Shown piece by piece: positions 1 to 10,741 of a stretch of 64,000 nt of DNA. Every line of letters starts with the position of its first letter. The first letter of the stretch is position 1. The position numbers and the translations under genes were made by a program. The notes beneath the pieces were generated by a model that worked only from the letters and a program-made list of their open reading frames with translations, was not told the origin of the DNA and did not search any database. The stretch is taken from NCBI RefSeq assembly GCF_001884185.1, contig NZ_MAOE01000131.1, positions 1-64,000 on the forward strand, given 5' to 3'. The stretch is from Bacillus albus. Lineage in GTDB: Bacteria; Bacillota; Bacilli; Bacillales; Bacillaceae_G.

Positions 1-2470
1 ACCTGGCTTTTCTGTTTCTCCACCTGGATTCTCTGGACCTTTGCTTGTTTCTTTTTCATTTGTAATTTGAAGTTTTACTACTTCAATTTTTTGATTAGAA
101 ATCGTAAATTCAATTTCCTTACCAGATAACTCATAACCTTCTGGCGCTTGAACTTCTTTTAAAACATAATCTCCTGGCTCTAATTCTTTCGAAGTTGCTT
201 TACCATTTTCATCTGATGTTAATGTGTCTATTTTTGCTCCATCTTTCAAAATTTCAAACACTGCGCCTGCTAATTTTTTATCTTTATCATTAGCATCTAC
301 CTTTGTAATTTCTACTTGACCTTTAATCTTTTCTTTCACTTTTTCATTCAATACTTCTTGTTTCGCTACTTCATTTGCTGCAATGTTTACTTCCACTTTC
401 ACTTCTACTGTTTTGTAACCTTCTGGCGCTTTCGTTTCTTCTAACGTATACTTACCTGGTACTAAGTTTTCGAATTGTACTACACCGTCTTTATTCGTTG
501 TTTTCGCTTCTCCAACTACTTGACCATTTTCGTTCTTCAGTCTAAATTCTGCGCCTTCTAGAACTTTTCCACTCTCTGCATCCTTTTTGATTACTTGTAA
601 GCTTCCTAGTTCTTTTGCGTTTTCTACTTGTACTTCTACTACTTTGTTTGCTTCCACAACGACTTCAATTTCTTCTTTTAACAACTTATATCCTTGTGGT
701 GCTTTCGTTTCTTTTAATGTGTATGTTCCTGGTTCTAATTTCTTAGAGATTACTTTACCAGTTTTATCTGTTCGTAACGTCTCTACTTTTTTACCATCTT
801 TGTACACTTCAAATTCTGCATCTGATAATACTTTCGCTTTATCTTCTGCATCTACTTTTACGATTTCAAATTGACCTGTTACTTTTTCAACGATTTTTTT
901 ATTCAACACATCTACAGTCACTGTATTATTAGCAGCTACATCAACATGAACTAAACTAGATGATAGTTCGTAACCTTTTGGTGCTTCAACTTCTTTTAAT
1001 GTATATGTTCCAACTGGAAGTTGTTTTGATAAAGCTTCACCTTTACCATCTGTAATAATTGTTTCGACAACGTTCCCATCTTTATCTATAACATCAAATT
1101 TTGCACCTGGTAAAAGTTGACCAGATTCACTATCTTTTTTCAATAATTTAAATTGACCATTTTCTACTTTTTTCGTATTCTTCATAACAAATTCAATTAT
1201 GTTTGTATTATCAATTGTTACTTTTGCTGGTGTATCAACTTTTATATATCCTTCTGGTGCACTAATTTCTTTTACAAAATAATCACCAAATGGTAAATCT
1301 TTAACTTCCGCAATACCCTTTTCGTTTGTTGTAACAGTAGCCACAACATTATTATCTTTGTCTATAACATCAAATTTTGCGTCTTTTAAAACAATGTTTT
1401 CATTGTCTTCATCAACTTTTTTAATTTGTAAATTTCCTTTTTCAGCTGCCGGCTTTTTCCACTTTGGCCAGTTAAATTTAAAATTATGAACCTCAAATCC
1501 ATCTCTTTGGTGTAATCCACCAACAAAGGCTTGTCCATTAATTGAACCACCCTTTGTCTCTACAACTGCATTAGGTGCAAATACACTTCCTACTACACCA
1601 TATCCTTTAGTTGTTATCTTTTTAGCATTAGGGAACACCCAAATGACTTTACTAGCTAACTCAGTGAAGAAGGAATTAGGGTCATATGCTTGAGAGGTAT
1701 TAACTAATGTGAACCCGCCCTTATCTGTCGTATCATACAGGATTGCACCACCACCAAAATTAACTTCTTCTGCATCTGAATGAATAACAATAAAATCTTT
1801 GTTATTTACATTTGGAAGATAAACATCCTTTACATTGAATGGTTCTTGCCCTTCTAATCCTGAAGAGACATAAATATTAGAATTATTTACATCTTCACCG
1901 ATTCCAAAAGTCATACCCGGTTTTGGTTTATCAGTATGTAATTGACCCGCATCCTCAATTACACTATTAACGTCTTTTCTAAACTCTTTAAATTTAGCAT
2001 CAATCTCCGCTTGCTCTTTATACGAGATACGGTCATATGATGATTTCATTGCACCTTCTGGGTCACCATCTTTTGTCATAGCCACTGTTCCATCTTGGAT
2101 AATTACTTGTCCTGCTCCCGCTTTCGTAAATTGACCGCCTAGTAATAATGACGGATATCCTTCATCTACCCATTTCGCTCCAGCTAAATTATTCGCTCCA
2201 GTTGCAGCCGCTACGACTGTATAACTTGATGCATTCATATTTTTTTGAACAGCCATCGCACCCTCAATATCCGCACTCGTTGCACTATGATCTCCAAAAA
2301 TGATTGCATTATAATAAGATACATCACCTAAACCTTTTAATTCTGTTGTAGCTGCCTCTGCTTTATACGGTAAATGGATTAAAAAATTCATACATACTAG
2401 TAACACAACTATAAAACTACTACTTAATTTTTTTATTTTTTGATTAAATGATTTCCTCAAAAAATTCATT
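1..2470 (-). CDS. Choice-of-anchor A / Cna-B repeat surface protein, 3' end off window
   Basis: Open frame from ATG 2470 to the left edge (at least 823 codons), with GGGGG just upstream. Residues 1-39 form a signal peptide ending KAEA. Residues about 45-330 look like a choice-of-anchor A domain (IIFGDHSATSADIEGAMAV, later GGSINGQAFVGG). Five SpaA/Cna-B prealbumin-like repeats follow, starting near residues 344, 435, 528, 618 and 711; each has a lysine-rich first strand (QIKKVD), a LPFGDYFVKE-type strand and an APEGY motif, as in domains that form Lys-Asn isopeptide bonds. A PENPGGE linker begins near residue 808, so a Pro-rich stalk and LPxTG sorting signal probably lie outside the window. 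The likely role is a wall-anchored adhesin; the ligand is unknown. Confidence 0.85.
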
Positions 2471-2853
2471 CCCCCTTTTATAATTTCTAAATTTACGAAA
2501 TGAAGCACATTTCATATGTATCAACCCTTACTCACATTAACTTAAAATAATCCATTTAAATAAACCAAAGAAAATCTAGAACAAATTAATAACATTACTA
2601 CAATTCATTTTTGAAATACTACGTGAACGAAACTAACATGCGAAGTGTTTTTTACGTATGGGATCTCAATAAAATTAACCTTGAGAATATTTCATGTGGT
2701 GTAACTATCTTGGCAACATCATCCACTTTACAACAGTTTTCTAAAGGATTCAAGTGAATTGTATAGATTTCAGACACAATTCACCTTAATGAAACGCTTT
2801 CATTCCTAAAATAAAACGAATAAAAAACGTAGCCAAAAAGCTACGTTTTTCTT
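2471..2853. other. Intergenic region upstream of the surface-protein gene
   Basis: This 383-bp gap holds the 5' region of the surface-protein gene and the HAD-gene terminator at 2823-2850. A short palindrome ATGAAA-CGC-TTTCAT lies at 2789-2803. It resembles a CcpA cre site but is one base short of the usual 14-bp form, so I do not call it. I see no small gene here. Confidence 0.5.
2823..2850 (-). terminator. Terminator of the HAD-family gene
   Basis: AAAAACGTAGC and GCTACGTTTTT pair around a short loop directly after the stop codon at 2854, with a T-run on the minus strand. Confidence 0.85.
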
Positions 2854-3726
2854 TCATCGTTTCGGCGTATTTTTATGATTCTTCAAAAACGGAAGTGGAA
2901 ATTGCTTACGGAAATGTTCTTTAATCATATACTCTACACCGTTCTCACTATTTGAACGTGTAATCCAGTCAGCTGCTTGTTTTAACTCTACAGGCGAATT
3001 CCCCATCGCTACCCCGAGTCCTACATTTTCAATTACTTCTAGATCTTCTAAACTATCTCCAATCGCAACCATTTCGTTTAGCGAAATATTTAAATGCTCT
3101 CCAAGCAATTGTAATCCACGTAATTTTGATACATTTTGCGGCAAAATTTCTATTCGTTTTGAATCACACTCAACATACTCTAAATCTTGGAACGCTTTTC
3201 TTAATGTATGGAGCCCTCGTTCTTTTTCACCTTTCGTTTGGAAAATAACATCAATTTTTGGCGCTGCTACTGGATGATCACGAAGCGCATCACCTAACGA
3301 GTCTACAAATTGAACTGGATAAAATAATGGATCTGCGCTTGATAATACAGTACGTGCAATTAAGTTTGGTGTATTTCTCTCACGATTTCCGATTGAAAAC
3401 CGTTCATGAGAAATGCGAACGTTACAATCAAAGTGCTCTAACACTTGCACAATGTTAAACGTCTTCTCTTCCGATAATCTTCTTTGAGCGTACGGCTTAT
3501 CTAACGTCGCTGAAACGAAAGCACCGCCATGTGTCACTAATATAGAATCTAATTTTAACGCCTTTGCAACTTTATGAGCGGATTGAAAATTACGACTCGT
3601 AAATAATGTAACGTATACATCTTTTCTTTTCACAAATTCAATCGTTTCTCTTAATCCTTTTGCAATTTTTCCGTTGTTGTATAGTAGTGTCCCATCTATA
3701 TTAAGAGCTAGTAAGCGATAAATCAT
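2854..3726 (-). CDS. Cof-type (class IIB) HAD hydrolase-like protein, YhaX-like
   Basis: A 290-aa protein starting at ATG 3726 behind GAGGGGGAG; the frame extends further upstream but without a good ribosome site. The fold is Cof/class IIB HAD: motif I near residue 10, motif II TLFTSRN near 50, a cap domain, and GDSLEDLEVI near 230. Motif I reads NIDGTL instead of DxDGTL, so the usual nucleophilic Asp is Asn, and the late motif has SLED where SNDxxM is common. By family it would act on small phosphates such as sugar phosphates or FMN. The substitutions suggest reduced or altered activity. From memory B. subtilis YhaX has a similar NIDGTL motif. It has its own terminator and is divergent from the glycosylase gene. 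Confidence 0.75.
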   Translation of the reverse strand: MIYRLLALNIDGTLLYNNGKIAKGLRETIEFVKRKDVYVTLFTSRNFQSAHKVAKALKLDSILVTHGGAFVSATLDKPYAQRRLSEEKTFNIVQVLEHFDCNVRISHERFSIGNRERNTPNLIARTVLSSADPLFYPVQFVDSLGDALRDHPVAAPKIDVIFQTKGEKERGLHTLRKAFQDLEYVECDSKRIEILPQNVSKLRGLQLLGEHLNISLNEMVAIGDSLEDLEVIENVGLGVAMGNSPVELKQAADWITRSNSENGVEYMIKEHFRKQFPLPFLKNHKNTPKR

Positions 3727-3860
3727 GTCGCACTCCCCCTCTTCGCTGTTGTACTCTATCCATAATTTATGAAATAAATGTAGCAAATAGAACGAGTTAG
3801 AATTACTACTAAAAATTTGGTTTACTATATACATATACACTTAGCAAAGGAGATAGTACA

Positions 3861-4478
3861 ATGCAGGCACCACCTTCCTTTTATGAAGGCGATACGTTAG
3901 AAGTCGCAAAGAAATTACTCGGGCAAAAACTTGTACATATTGTAGACGGAGTAAAACGAAGCGGAATCATTGTAGAAGTAGAAGCATATAAAGGTCCGGA
4001 TGATAAAGCCGCGCATAGTTACGGCGGCAGACGAACGGATCGTACAGAAGTCATGTTTGGCGCACCGGGACATGCTTACGTATATTTGATTTATGGTATG
4101 TATCATTGTTTTAACGTCATTACAGCGCCAGTTGGCACCCCGCAAGGTGTTCTCATTCGAGCCCTTGAGCCGGTAGATGGAATAGAAGAAATAAAACTAG
4201 CACGCTACAACAAAACCGACATTACAAAAGCCCAGTATAAAAATGTAACGAACGGCCCTGGCAAACTATGCCGTGCCCTCGGAATTACTTTAGAGGAACG
4301 AGGCGTATCCTTACAAAGTGACACATTACATGTTGAACTCGTTCCAGAAGAAGAACACCTGTCATCACAATATGAAATAACAGCAGGACCTCGTATTAAC
4401 ATCGACTATGCAGAAGAAGCTGTACATTATCCGTGGCGTTTTTATTATGAGGGTCATCCGTTCGTTTCAAAGAAATAA
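3861..4478 (+). CDS. 3-methyladenine DNA glycosylase (AAG/MPG family)
   Basis: A 205-aa protein, normal for bacterial AAG-type glycosylases. It removes alkylated purines (3-methyladenine, hypoxanthine) in base excision repair. The active-site block is clear: [19 protein letters not shown] near residues 39-57, with the catalytic Glu in VEVEAY, followed by [31 protein letters not shown] near 127 and [12 protein letters not shown] near 175 are further family blocks. The start ATG is preceded by AAAGGAGATAG. A small unknown gene follows 21 bp downstream and may be cotranscribed. Confidence 0.92.
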   Translation: MQAPPSFYEGDTLEVAKKLLGQKLVHIVDGVKRSGIIVEVEAYKGPDDKAAHSYGGRRTDRTEVMFGAPGHAYVYLIYGMYHCFNVITAPVGTPQGVLIRALEPVDGIEEIKLARYNKTDITKAQYKNVTNGPGKLCRALGITLEERGVSLQSDTLHVELVPEEEHLSSQYEITAGPRINIDYAEEAVHYPWRFYYEGHPFVSKK

Positions 4479-4499
4479 ACATATGTAAAGGGAGAGACT

Positions 4500-4856
4500 A
4501 TGAGGGGCAAACCTGAACAAAAAATAGAGTCAGAAAAAGTCTATAAAACGAAGAAAAATCCAAATGGAATGTTTGTAGCGAGAATACTACAAATTCCAAA
4601 AGATGAAGATAAACTAGACTTTGTTCTTATTTTGCAAAATAAAAAAACGAAAAATATTATTTATAACAAAGTTTTAGTAACAACAAATAACGACTATTAT
4701 TCTTTCCGACTCGCTCGTGGGAATATTGAATGGTCCTCCTTACATACTGTTACAGTATGGGATGGGCTTGGGCATCAATTGGTAGAAGTATCAGCCTTAA
4801 CTGGTAAAGAGAACTATTTCATTTCTGATGAACATTGTTCCGCATATCGGGATTAA
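4500..4856 (+). CDS. Uncharacterised 118-aa protein
   Basis: A 118-aa ORF with a good ribosome site (AAAGGGAGAG), 21 bp after the glycosylase gene and followed by a terminator, which makes it a real second gene of that unit. It has no signal peptide or membrane segment. It is Lys-rich at the N terminus and its middle reads like beta strands (DFVLILQNKKTKNIIYN). I recognise no family motif, and the placement beside a repair gene does not establish a role. Confidence 0.7.
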   Translation: MRGKPEQKIESEKVYKTKKNPNGMFVARILQIPKDEDKLDFVLILQNKKTKNIIYNKVLVTTNNDYYSFRLARGNIEWSSLHTVTVWDGLGHQLVEVSALTGKENYFISDEHCSAYRD

Positions 4857-4864
4857 TCAAGAAT

Positions 4865-4894
4865 AAAAGGGAAGCCGAATCGGCTTCCCTTTTT
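4865..4894. terminator. Bidirectional terminator between the 118-aa gene and alsD
   Basis: AAAAGGGAAGCCG pairs with CGGCTTCCCTTTT. It lies between convergent genes and has an A-run and a T-run on its two sides. Confidence 0.88.
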
Positions 4895-5651
4895 ACTCCG
4901 CACCTTCCGCAGTCGCTATATTATCCTCTAAGTTTTCTCTTGATAATTCCGCCGCCATAAAATCAGCTGTTTCTGGAAGTGCTAAATGCATATGAGCTTT
5001 TTGACAAATTTGGATCGTACAGTTTTCTATAACATAATCGAAAACGTGCCCGCCCCCGCTTCTTTCATCATCAATATAATGTAAGTGGAAACCAGCTACA
5101 CCAATACCTTGCGCATAATCTGGTGTCCAAAATCCAGCAAGCGTACCTTCTGTATGTTTAAACGAAAAGATCGGCTGAGATTTCGTCACTTCAACGAGCG
5201 GTGTATACGGTTTTTCTTGTCTCGGAACAGTTCTCGTTCTTACTTCACGGAATGTACCGTCCATTCGAATCGCATAAAATAAGTTTTTACTCGGCATTAA
5301 TTCATGTAATAATGCCTCAACTTCTTCACGATTCATCGGACGCTCTACTGTATAACTCATTTCTTTTTCAAAAAATGTTACAGTAGCAAACGGTGTTGTT
5401 TCTTCTGGCTCTACTTTTTCTGCTGAACCGTCTGAACGTAAATGATAAAATTCGTTATCAAATGCAATCATTTCACCATCTAATTGATCAAATGTGCCGA
5501 TGCCGAAATCACCACGTTCTTTCAATTCCTCAAAGCTAATTACACCATCATATATACCATCTAATAGCGCAAGCATTGTAGATGTTTGATATACTTCATT
5601 GCTCATTTTCGTTTTTTTTGCATCAATATCGATTAATTGCGCAACAGTCAT
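4893..5651 (-). CDS. alsD: Alpha-acetolactate decarboxylase
   Basis: A 252-aa cytosolic enzyme converting (S)-2-acetolactate to (R)-acetoin and CO2. The family metal site is visible as GFHLHYIDDERSGGGHVFDY near residues 187-206, with two His of HxH and a later His as Zn ligands; RPMNREE and the FWTPDYAQGIGVAG stretch also fit. The start ATG has GGAGG ten bases upstream. It sits 16 bp behind alsS, so the two make the acetoin operon that diverts excess pyruvate away from acid production. Confidence 0.93.
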   Translation of the reverse strand: MTVAQLIDIDAKKTKMSNEVYQTSTMLALLDGIYDGVISFEELKERGDFGIGTFDQLDGEMIAFDNEFYHLRSDGSAEKVEPEETTPFATVTFFEKEMSYTVERPMNREEVEALLHELMPSKNLFYAIRMDGTFREVRTRTVPRQEKPYTPLVEVTKSQPIFSFKHTEGTLAGFWTPDYAQGIGVAGFHLHYIDDERSGGGHVFDYVIENCTIQICQKAHMHLALPETADFMAAELSRENLEDNIATAEGAE

Positions 5652-5667
5652 CTCAAATCTGCCTCCA

Positions 5668-7365
5668 TTAGTTTAATTGGTTTGGTAATAATTTTTCGCT
5701 TAATTTAATGTTATCACGGTAGTCGATTGGAATATCAATAATGACAGGGCCATCTGCTGCTAGTGCCTCTTTTAATACACCTTCTAATTCATCAGGCGTG
5801 TTAACACGAAGACCTAACGCCCCGAAACTTTCCGCATATTTCACAAGGTCAACATCGCCAAACTCTGTAGCTGATGTTCTGCCGTATTTCATCATTTGTT
5901 GGAATGCAACCATATCATATGTGCCGTCTCTCCAAACAAGATGGACGATTGGAGAATTTAAACGTACCGCCGTTTCTAACTCCATCGCTGAGAATAAGAA
6001 ACCACCGTCACCTGATACGGAAACTACTTTTTTACCTGGTTCTACTAAAGTAGCAGCGATTGCCCAAGGAAGTGCAACACCTAACGTTTGCATGCCGTTA
6101 CTAAATAATAATCTACGTGGTTCATAAGAACGGAAACATCTCGCCATCCAAATAGAATGGGAACCGATGTCACATGTAACGGTTGTGTCGTCACTAATTA
6201 AAGAACGAAGTGTACGAATCACTTGAAGTGGATGCGTAACACCTTCTGAAGGACGATTTGGAACTTCTGCTTGTTCTGATAATTTCGCACGTAATCGTTC
6301 TAATACCGCTTCTGATTTCGTACTTAATACAAGTTTCGGTAATTTCTCCGCGATGCTATTTACCGTTAAGGCAATATCACCAATTAATTCACGCTCTGGT
6401 TGGTAATCATGGTCGATATCTGCTTGATGGTCGTCAAGATGAATAATTGTTCTGTCGCCAAGTTTATTCCAGAACTTTGGATCATACTCGATTGGATCAT
6501 AACCGATAGAAATAACAAGGTCTGCTTCTTCTAGTAAAATATCACCTGGTTGGTTACGGAATAGTCCAACACGGCCGAAGAAATGATCTTCTAACTCACG
6601 TGAAATGGCACCAGCCGCTTGATATGTTTCAACTACAGGAAGTTCTGTATCCGCAATTAATTCACGAACGGCTTTCGTCACTTCATTTGTGCTCGCTCTC
6701 ATACCGAGTAAAATAACCGGTAATTTCGCTGCTTTTATTTTATCTACTACATATGTAATATCCTGTGTGGGAGCGATTCCAAGCTGTGGCTTAGAAAGCG
6801 CACCGATAGACCCTACAGTCGTTTCCGCAGTCATAACGTCTTGCGGCAGACTTACTAAAGTAGCGCCTGGATTTGTGGAAGTCGCACTTCGAAATGCATT
6901 TGATAGTGCTTCTGGCACATTATCAGGATGCTCTACTTCTACGCTATATTTTGTGATTGGTTCGAACAGTGCAGCGTTATCCATAGATTGGTGCGTACGT
7001 TTTAATCGATCCGTACGCGGAACTGCACCAGCTAAAGCAACAACGGGATCACTCTCCGCATTCGCAGTAACAAGACCTGTCGCTAAATTTGATGTCCCTG
7101 GTCCTGAAGTTACAAGACATACGCCCGGTTTCCCTGTTAATCTACCAATAGCAGCTGCCATAAATGCTGCGTTTTGTTCATGACGACAAACAATTAACTC
7201 TGGTCCTCTTTCTTGCAGTACATCAAATACAGAGTCAATCTTCGCTCCTGGAATACCGAAAACATGTGTAACACCTTGTTTAATTAAACAATCAACAACA
7301 AGATCTGCTCCTTTTGTTTTTGTCTTCACGTCGTTTGCTTTTACATCTGTACTCAAACTAATCAT
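5668..7365 (-). CDS. alsS: Catabolic acetolactate synthase
   Basis: A 565-aa ThDP-dependent enzyme condensing two pyruvates to 2-acetolactate. The N-terminal domain carries the cofactor-activating Glu in CRHEQNAAF, and the C-terminal ThDP/Mg motif is SGDGGFLFS with WRDGTYDM following. Together with alsD behind it, this marks the catabolic AlsS type rather than biosynthetic IlvB. The start is uncertain: AAAGGA abuts the ATG at 7365, while a TTG at codon 4 (7356) has a normal 9-base gap. In B. subtilis a divergent alsR regulator is next door; here the divergent gene is unrelated. Confidence 0.93.
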   Translation of the reverse strand: MISLSTDVKANDVKTKTKGADLVVDCLIKQGVTHVFGIPGAKIDSVFDVLQERGPELIVCRHEQNAAFMAAAIGRLTGKPGVCLVTSGPGTSNLATGLVTANAESDPVVALAGAVPRTDRLKRTHQSMDNAALFEPITKYSVEVEHPDNVPEALSNAFRSATSTNPGATLVSLPQDVMTAETTVGSIGALSKPQLGIAPTQDITYVVDKIKAAKLPVILLGMRASTNEVTKAVRELIADTELPVVETYQAAGAISRELEDHFFGRVGLFRNQPGDILLEEADLVISIGYDPIEYDPKFWNKLGDRTIIHLDDHQADIDHDYQPERELIGDIALTVNSIAEKLPKLVLSTKSEAVLERLRAKLSEQAEVPNRPSEGVTHPLQVIRTLRSLISDDTTVTCDIGSHSIWMARCFRSYEPRRLLFSNGMQTLGVALPWAIAATLVEPGKKVVSVSGDGGFLFSAMELETAVRLNSPIVHLVWRDGTYDMVAFQQMMKYGRTSATEFGDVDLVKYAESFGALGLRVNTPDELEGVLKEALAADGPVIIDIPIDYRDNIKLSEKLLPNQLN

Positions 7366-7755
7366 TCCTTTATTTCATAATGTGTGTAATAAAGATTTTT
7401 TAATTTCACCTAGTTAATTAATGTGGTGAAGTATCATTTATCATTATAGTACAAATGCATTATTTTTCCAAGAATATGAATTTGACAGTATTTTGACAAA
7501 CAATAAGGAATGCGCTTACAACCCTTTACTTATCCTAAAATAATATTTTTACATCTCCTCTAAAAATGAACAAAAACTTCCATCTCATCATAGTATTAAA
7601 AACTTCACAGTACCTTGCAAAGAACACTAGTAAATGATATATTTGTAAATATTGGAATAACCATTAATTGGAACGCACTTTATAATTCGTATCCCCTTTT
7701 CAAAAGATAGCATTCTCAGCTGTAATTCATCATTCTATAAAGGAAAGTGATTGTT
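7366..7755. other. Intergenic region between alsS and the DUF1700 gene
   Basis: A 390-bp divergent spacer. An inverted repeat TTCACC-N14-GGTGAA lies at 7405-7430, close to the alsS start. At 7507-7520 GGAATGCGCTTACA matches the CcpA cre pattern at most positions and could couple alsSD to carbon status. Neither is certain. No coding sequence is seen. Confidence 0.4.
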
Positions 7756-8316
7756 ATGAACAAAAGTGAATTTTTGGAACAACTTAGTTCTTCCCTGCAG
7801 AATATGCCCAATGTAGAAAAGAAAGATATTATTTCAGAGTATGAAACTCATTTTATCAGTGGTAAGCAGGATGGGAAATGTGAAGAAGAAATTGCTAGAA
7901 AACTAGGAAATCCTAAAACGATCGGGAAAGAACTTACTGTTTCCTATGCAATAAGCAATGCTGACAAGAAACGAAGCTTCAAAAATATAATAACTGCACT
8001 ATTTTCTGTTATGAGCTTAAGTGTTTTAAACTTTGCCTTTATCATTATCGCCTTTTTCGTACTACTCTTTTTATTACCGATTATTCTAGCACTTATCATT
8101 GCCACTCCATTATTAATCATTTCACCTATTTTATTAATAGGATTAGGATTTTTCAAAGGGTTTCATCAAATCAGTTATTCTGATGTTTATAATGTGTTCA
8201 TCGCTTTTTGCAGCGGTTTACTTATATCCGTCATATGTTATCAAATGATTAAACATCTATACACAGCTTTAGTTAAGTACTTGAAATGGAATGTAGCTAT
8301 TTTACAAAGATACTAA
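7756..8316 (+). CDS. DUF1700 / HAAS-domain membrane protein
   Basis: A 186-aa protein from ATG 7756 (a GTG nine bases upstream lies inside the ribosome site AGGAAAGTGA). Residues 1-60 form the helical HAAS/DUF1700 domain (NKSEFLEQLSSSLQ, then SEYETHF and ARKLGNPKTIGKEL). Three or four hydrophobic segments follow from about residue 80 to 180. In many Firmicutes such proteins pair with a PadR repressor that controls them; no PadR gene is adjacent here. The lipoprotein gene begins 17 bp downstream, so the two are probably an operon. The function is unknown. Confidence 0.75.
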   Translation: MNKSEFLEQLSSSLQNMPNVEKKDIISEYETHFISGKQDGKCEEEIARKLGNPKTIGKELTVSYAISNADKKRSFKNIITALFSVMSLSVLNFAFIIIAFFVLLFLLPIILALIIATPLLIISPILLIGLGFFKGFHQISYSDVYNVFIAFCSGLLISVICYQMIKHLYTALVKYLKWNVAILQRY

Positions 8317-8333
8317 TGCAAAAGGAGATTAAG

Positions 8334-8930
8334 ATGAAAAAGTATATTTTATACCCACTCATATTACTTACATTTTTATTGCTATCAGCTTGTTCAAACA
8401 GTGCGCAACCTAAAGAAGAAAACGATGTACAATCTATTAAAGATGTTGCGATTAAAATTCCAGAAACTATATTCACTTCCTCAAAAAAGAATGAAGCGAT
8501 TAACGAAGACGAAATGAAACAAAATATAAAAACATATTTAGATTATAGCGGAGAGTTAGACGAAAACATCGTTCCACTTTCATCAGCCATGTCTGACGAA
8601 GAAGTCACAGAATCCGATCGGGAGAAATTAAAACAACTAGTAGATTTAGCGCAACAAAACGATGCGAACTTCCTTAATTTTATTAGTAACAATACGATTC
8701 CTGATGATTACAAACAGCCTTCAAAGAAAATTCATGATTACATTTCATCGTCTACAGCACTTTCAGTAGAACTAGAGCAAGAATTAGACAAACTCGCTCA
8801 AGATGGTAACTTATTCAAAACTGATTTTTCTTTTACAAAACGCTTTGAGAAAGTGAATGGTAGGAAGCAAAAAGAAATTGAAACATTTTTGAAGGAAAAG
8901 AATATTGAAACGGAGTATTTCCGCAAATAA
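8334..8930 (+). CDS. NDxxF-motif lipoprotein
   Basis: A 198-aa secreted lipoprotein. The start ATG 8334 follows AAAAGGAGA. The signal peptide ends in the lipobox LLSAC, so Cys19 is the likely lipidated residue. The mature part is charged and mostly helical, with NDANFLNF near residue 110, which matches the name-giving motif of the NDxxF lipoprotein group of Bacillus. I know of no established function. It probably shares a transcript with the DUF1700 gene and ends at its own terminator. Confidence 0.75.
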   Translation: MKKYILYPLILLTFLLLSACSNSAQPKEENDVQSIKDVAIKIPETIFTSSKKNEAINEDEMKQNIKTYLDYSGELDENIVPLSSAMSDEEVTESDREKLKQLVDLAQQNDANFLNFISNNTIPDDYKQPSKKIHDYISSSTALSVELEQELDKLAQDGNLFKTDFSFTKRFEKVNGRKQKEIETFLKEKNIETEYFRK

Positions 8931-8938
8931 CAAACAAA

Positions 8939-8967
8939 AAAGACGCTCCATCCTAGGGGCGTCTTCT
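8939..8967. terminator. Bidirectional terminator between the lipoprotein gene and yheA
   Basis: AAGACGCTCC and GGGGCGTCTT form a stem between convergent genes. Confidence 0.82.
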
Positions 8968-8971
8968 CTCA

Positions 8972-9328
8972 TTACGCTTGTTGTTGCGCGTTATATAAAT
9001 CTTCAAGTGGCTTCATGATAATTTTGTTAACGTCAGTGATAACAATGTTTAGGCGTTGCTCAGTTTCCATTAACTTTGTGATTTTAGCATCTTGTTGAAT
9101 GCGAGCTACAACTTCTTGTGCTTTTTGGTTATCTTCTTCAGTGATTTCTTGACCTTGCATCATTTTTTGTTGTAGGCCAAGTTGCATTGTGCGGAACTCA
9201 TCGAATAAGTTCTTTGAAGCTGCGTCACCTTGTACTGCTGCGTAGCTTGCTTTTAATGTTTGGAAATCTTCGTTTTCAGCGATTGCTTTTTGTAATTCAT
9301 ATGCAACATCATGAATGTTTTTTGTCAT
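8972..9328 (-). CDS. yheA: YlbF/YmcA-family protein YheA
   Basis: A 118-aa all-helical protein of the YlbF/YmcA (DUF964) family: [20 protein letters not shown] at the N terminus, [12 protein letters not shown] in the middle. Family relatives YlbF and YmcA act with YaaT on RNase Y; for YheA itself no role is established. The start has AAGGAGG upstream. yheB lies 140 bp upstream in the same orientation, as in B. subtilis, which supports the name. Confidence 0.85.
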   Translation of the reverse strand: MTKNIHDVAYELQKAIAENEDFQTLKASYAAVQGDAASKNLFDEFRTMQLGLQQKMMQGQEITEEDNQKAQEVVARIQQDAKITKLMETEQRLNIVITDVNKIIMKPLEDLYNAQQQA

Positions 9329-9470
9329 TTTATTTTTCCTCCTTTAGAAGGCTAGCACTTTTCATACGCACTGCCTTTTACGTGCATTTACATACGCACC
9401 TCTTCTTACCATATCAAACTATGCAAGAGATGTGAAGAAATTTCACTTTTATTTGTATGTACGTATCTTA

Positions 9471-10607
9471 TTATTTAAGAAACAACAGTAATAACCCTTG
9501 CACGATTCCAATCATTCCGCCTAATAAGGCACCTAAATACGTAATCATTTTTAGTTCATTTTTTGTAATGGACAGAACTAAATCTTCTAGCCTCTCCGTT
9601 GAAAATGTAGACACTTCTTGCTGGACAATTTCTGCAAGATGTAGATTGTTTAGAATGCTCTCTACGTTTTCCGTCCCCCACTTCAAGCCTTTCGTTACTA
9701 CGCCTGGGACTACCTTTTCCATAATTGTTTCTCGAACTGGCTCACATACTTGCTGCACAGATTGATTTAAAAATGTACCCACTGTTTCCTCAACTTTAAC
9801 TGCAGACAATATGGAGCTTGCAATCATTTCTTTTTCTACAAACGTTTCTAATTCTTTTACATCTCTTCCTTTTAACTTTGCCCACTCTTTTTGCAGTACT
9901 TCAGTTAAAAGCTGCTTTGTGCCATCCTGCCCTAAAAACTTAATAACTTCTGGCTGCACACGATCCACTACACTTACATTTCCTAAAAACATTCCAACTA
10001 AGTTAAGCAATGCTCCTCTAGAAGCAAAGAAATCATCAATCATTTTTGAAAGACGAGATTTCCCTTCTTCACTTTCAAAAAACTGAGTTGCTCTTCCTAA
10101 AATAAACGCCGAGACATTTGGAATCGTATTTTCAATTTTTTCATGAACAGAATGAGGTAAAGCTTGTTCCCATGTATATGTACAGTACTCTTCTAAAAAT
10201 GCCTGAATCTTTTCTGTAATCACCTGTTCGATTTTCTCAGTTACTTTTTTTTCTACATGCGCTACATCCCATTTTTCTAACATTTGTCGCAGTGATTGTT
10301 CATTCATCATTACTTTGTCCACTTCTACTTGTGCCCAGTGGATTAAACTTTTTTGAAACTCTTCATTCGCTAACTTCTTTCCGATTCCTTCTGGCGTTAA
10401 CAAATGCTCCACAACCATTTTTCCTAATTGAACCGCAAGCTCATCGCGGCGCTTCGGAATTAATCCTGGTGTAAATGGAACTTGAAATTTCCCAATATAA
10501 ATAGGACGGTGAGGACGAAATAACATTTTTATCGCTAAATGATTTGTAAATCCTCCAATAATTGCTCCGAGCCCTGTCGTCGTTAACATACTTAACCATA
10601 TATTCAT
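9471..10607 (-). CDS. yheB: DUF445-family membrane protein YheB
   Basis: A 378-aa protein. ATG 10607 is preferred because AAAGG lies nine bases upstream; an upstream TTG touches the ribosome site. It has an N-terminal membrane helix with [20 protein letters not shown], the FRPHRPIYI and [15 protein letters not shown] blocks of DUF445, a long amphipathic middle, and a final membrane helix ([20 protein letters not shown]). The function is unknown. It is divergent from yheC. Confidence 0.87.
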   Translation of the reverse strand: MNIWLSMLTTTGLGAIIGGFTNHLAIKMLFRPHRPIYIGKFQVPFTPGLIPKRRDELAVQLGKMVVEHLLTPEGIGKKLANEEFQKSLIHWAQVEVDKVMMNEQSLRQMLEKWDVAHVEKKVTEKIEQVITEKIQAFLEEYCTYTWEQALPHSVHEKIENTIPNVSAFILGRATQFFESEEGKSRLSKMIDDFFASRGALLNLVGMFLGNVSVVDRVQPEVIKFLGQDGTKQLLTEVLQKEWAKLKGRDVKELETFVEKEMIASSILSAVKVEETVGTFLNQSVQQVCEPVRETIMEKVVPGVVTKGLKWGTENVESILNNLHLAEIVQQEVSTFSTERLEDLVLSITKNELKMITYLGALLGGMIGIVQGLLLLFLK

Positions 10608-10741
10608 TACAATCAACCTTTCACTTCTCCAAAACTATAGCATATCATCATACGGACAAAAGTATAATGGTATAAAAACGTATTTGCAATATATAGCTTC
10701 GCCTATTGTGCCAACATTTTGTTAGTAAAGGAGTGATTTCG

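Noticed and set aside
2789-2803. ATGAAACGCTTTCAT as a CcpA cre site
   Set aside because: It is one base short of the 14-bp cre pattern and not close to a recognised promoter box.
6689-7183. A 164-codon plus-strand frame
   Set aside because: It is antisense to the well-supported alsS gene and lacks a ribosome site and family motifs.
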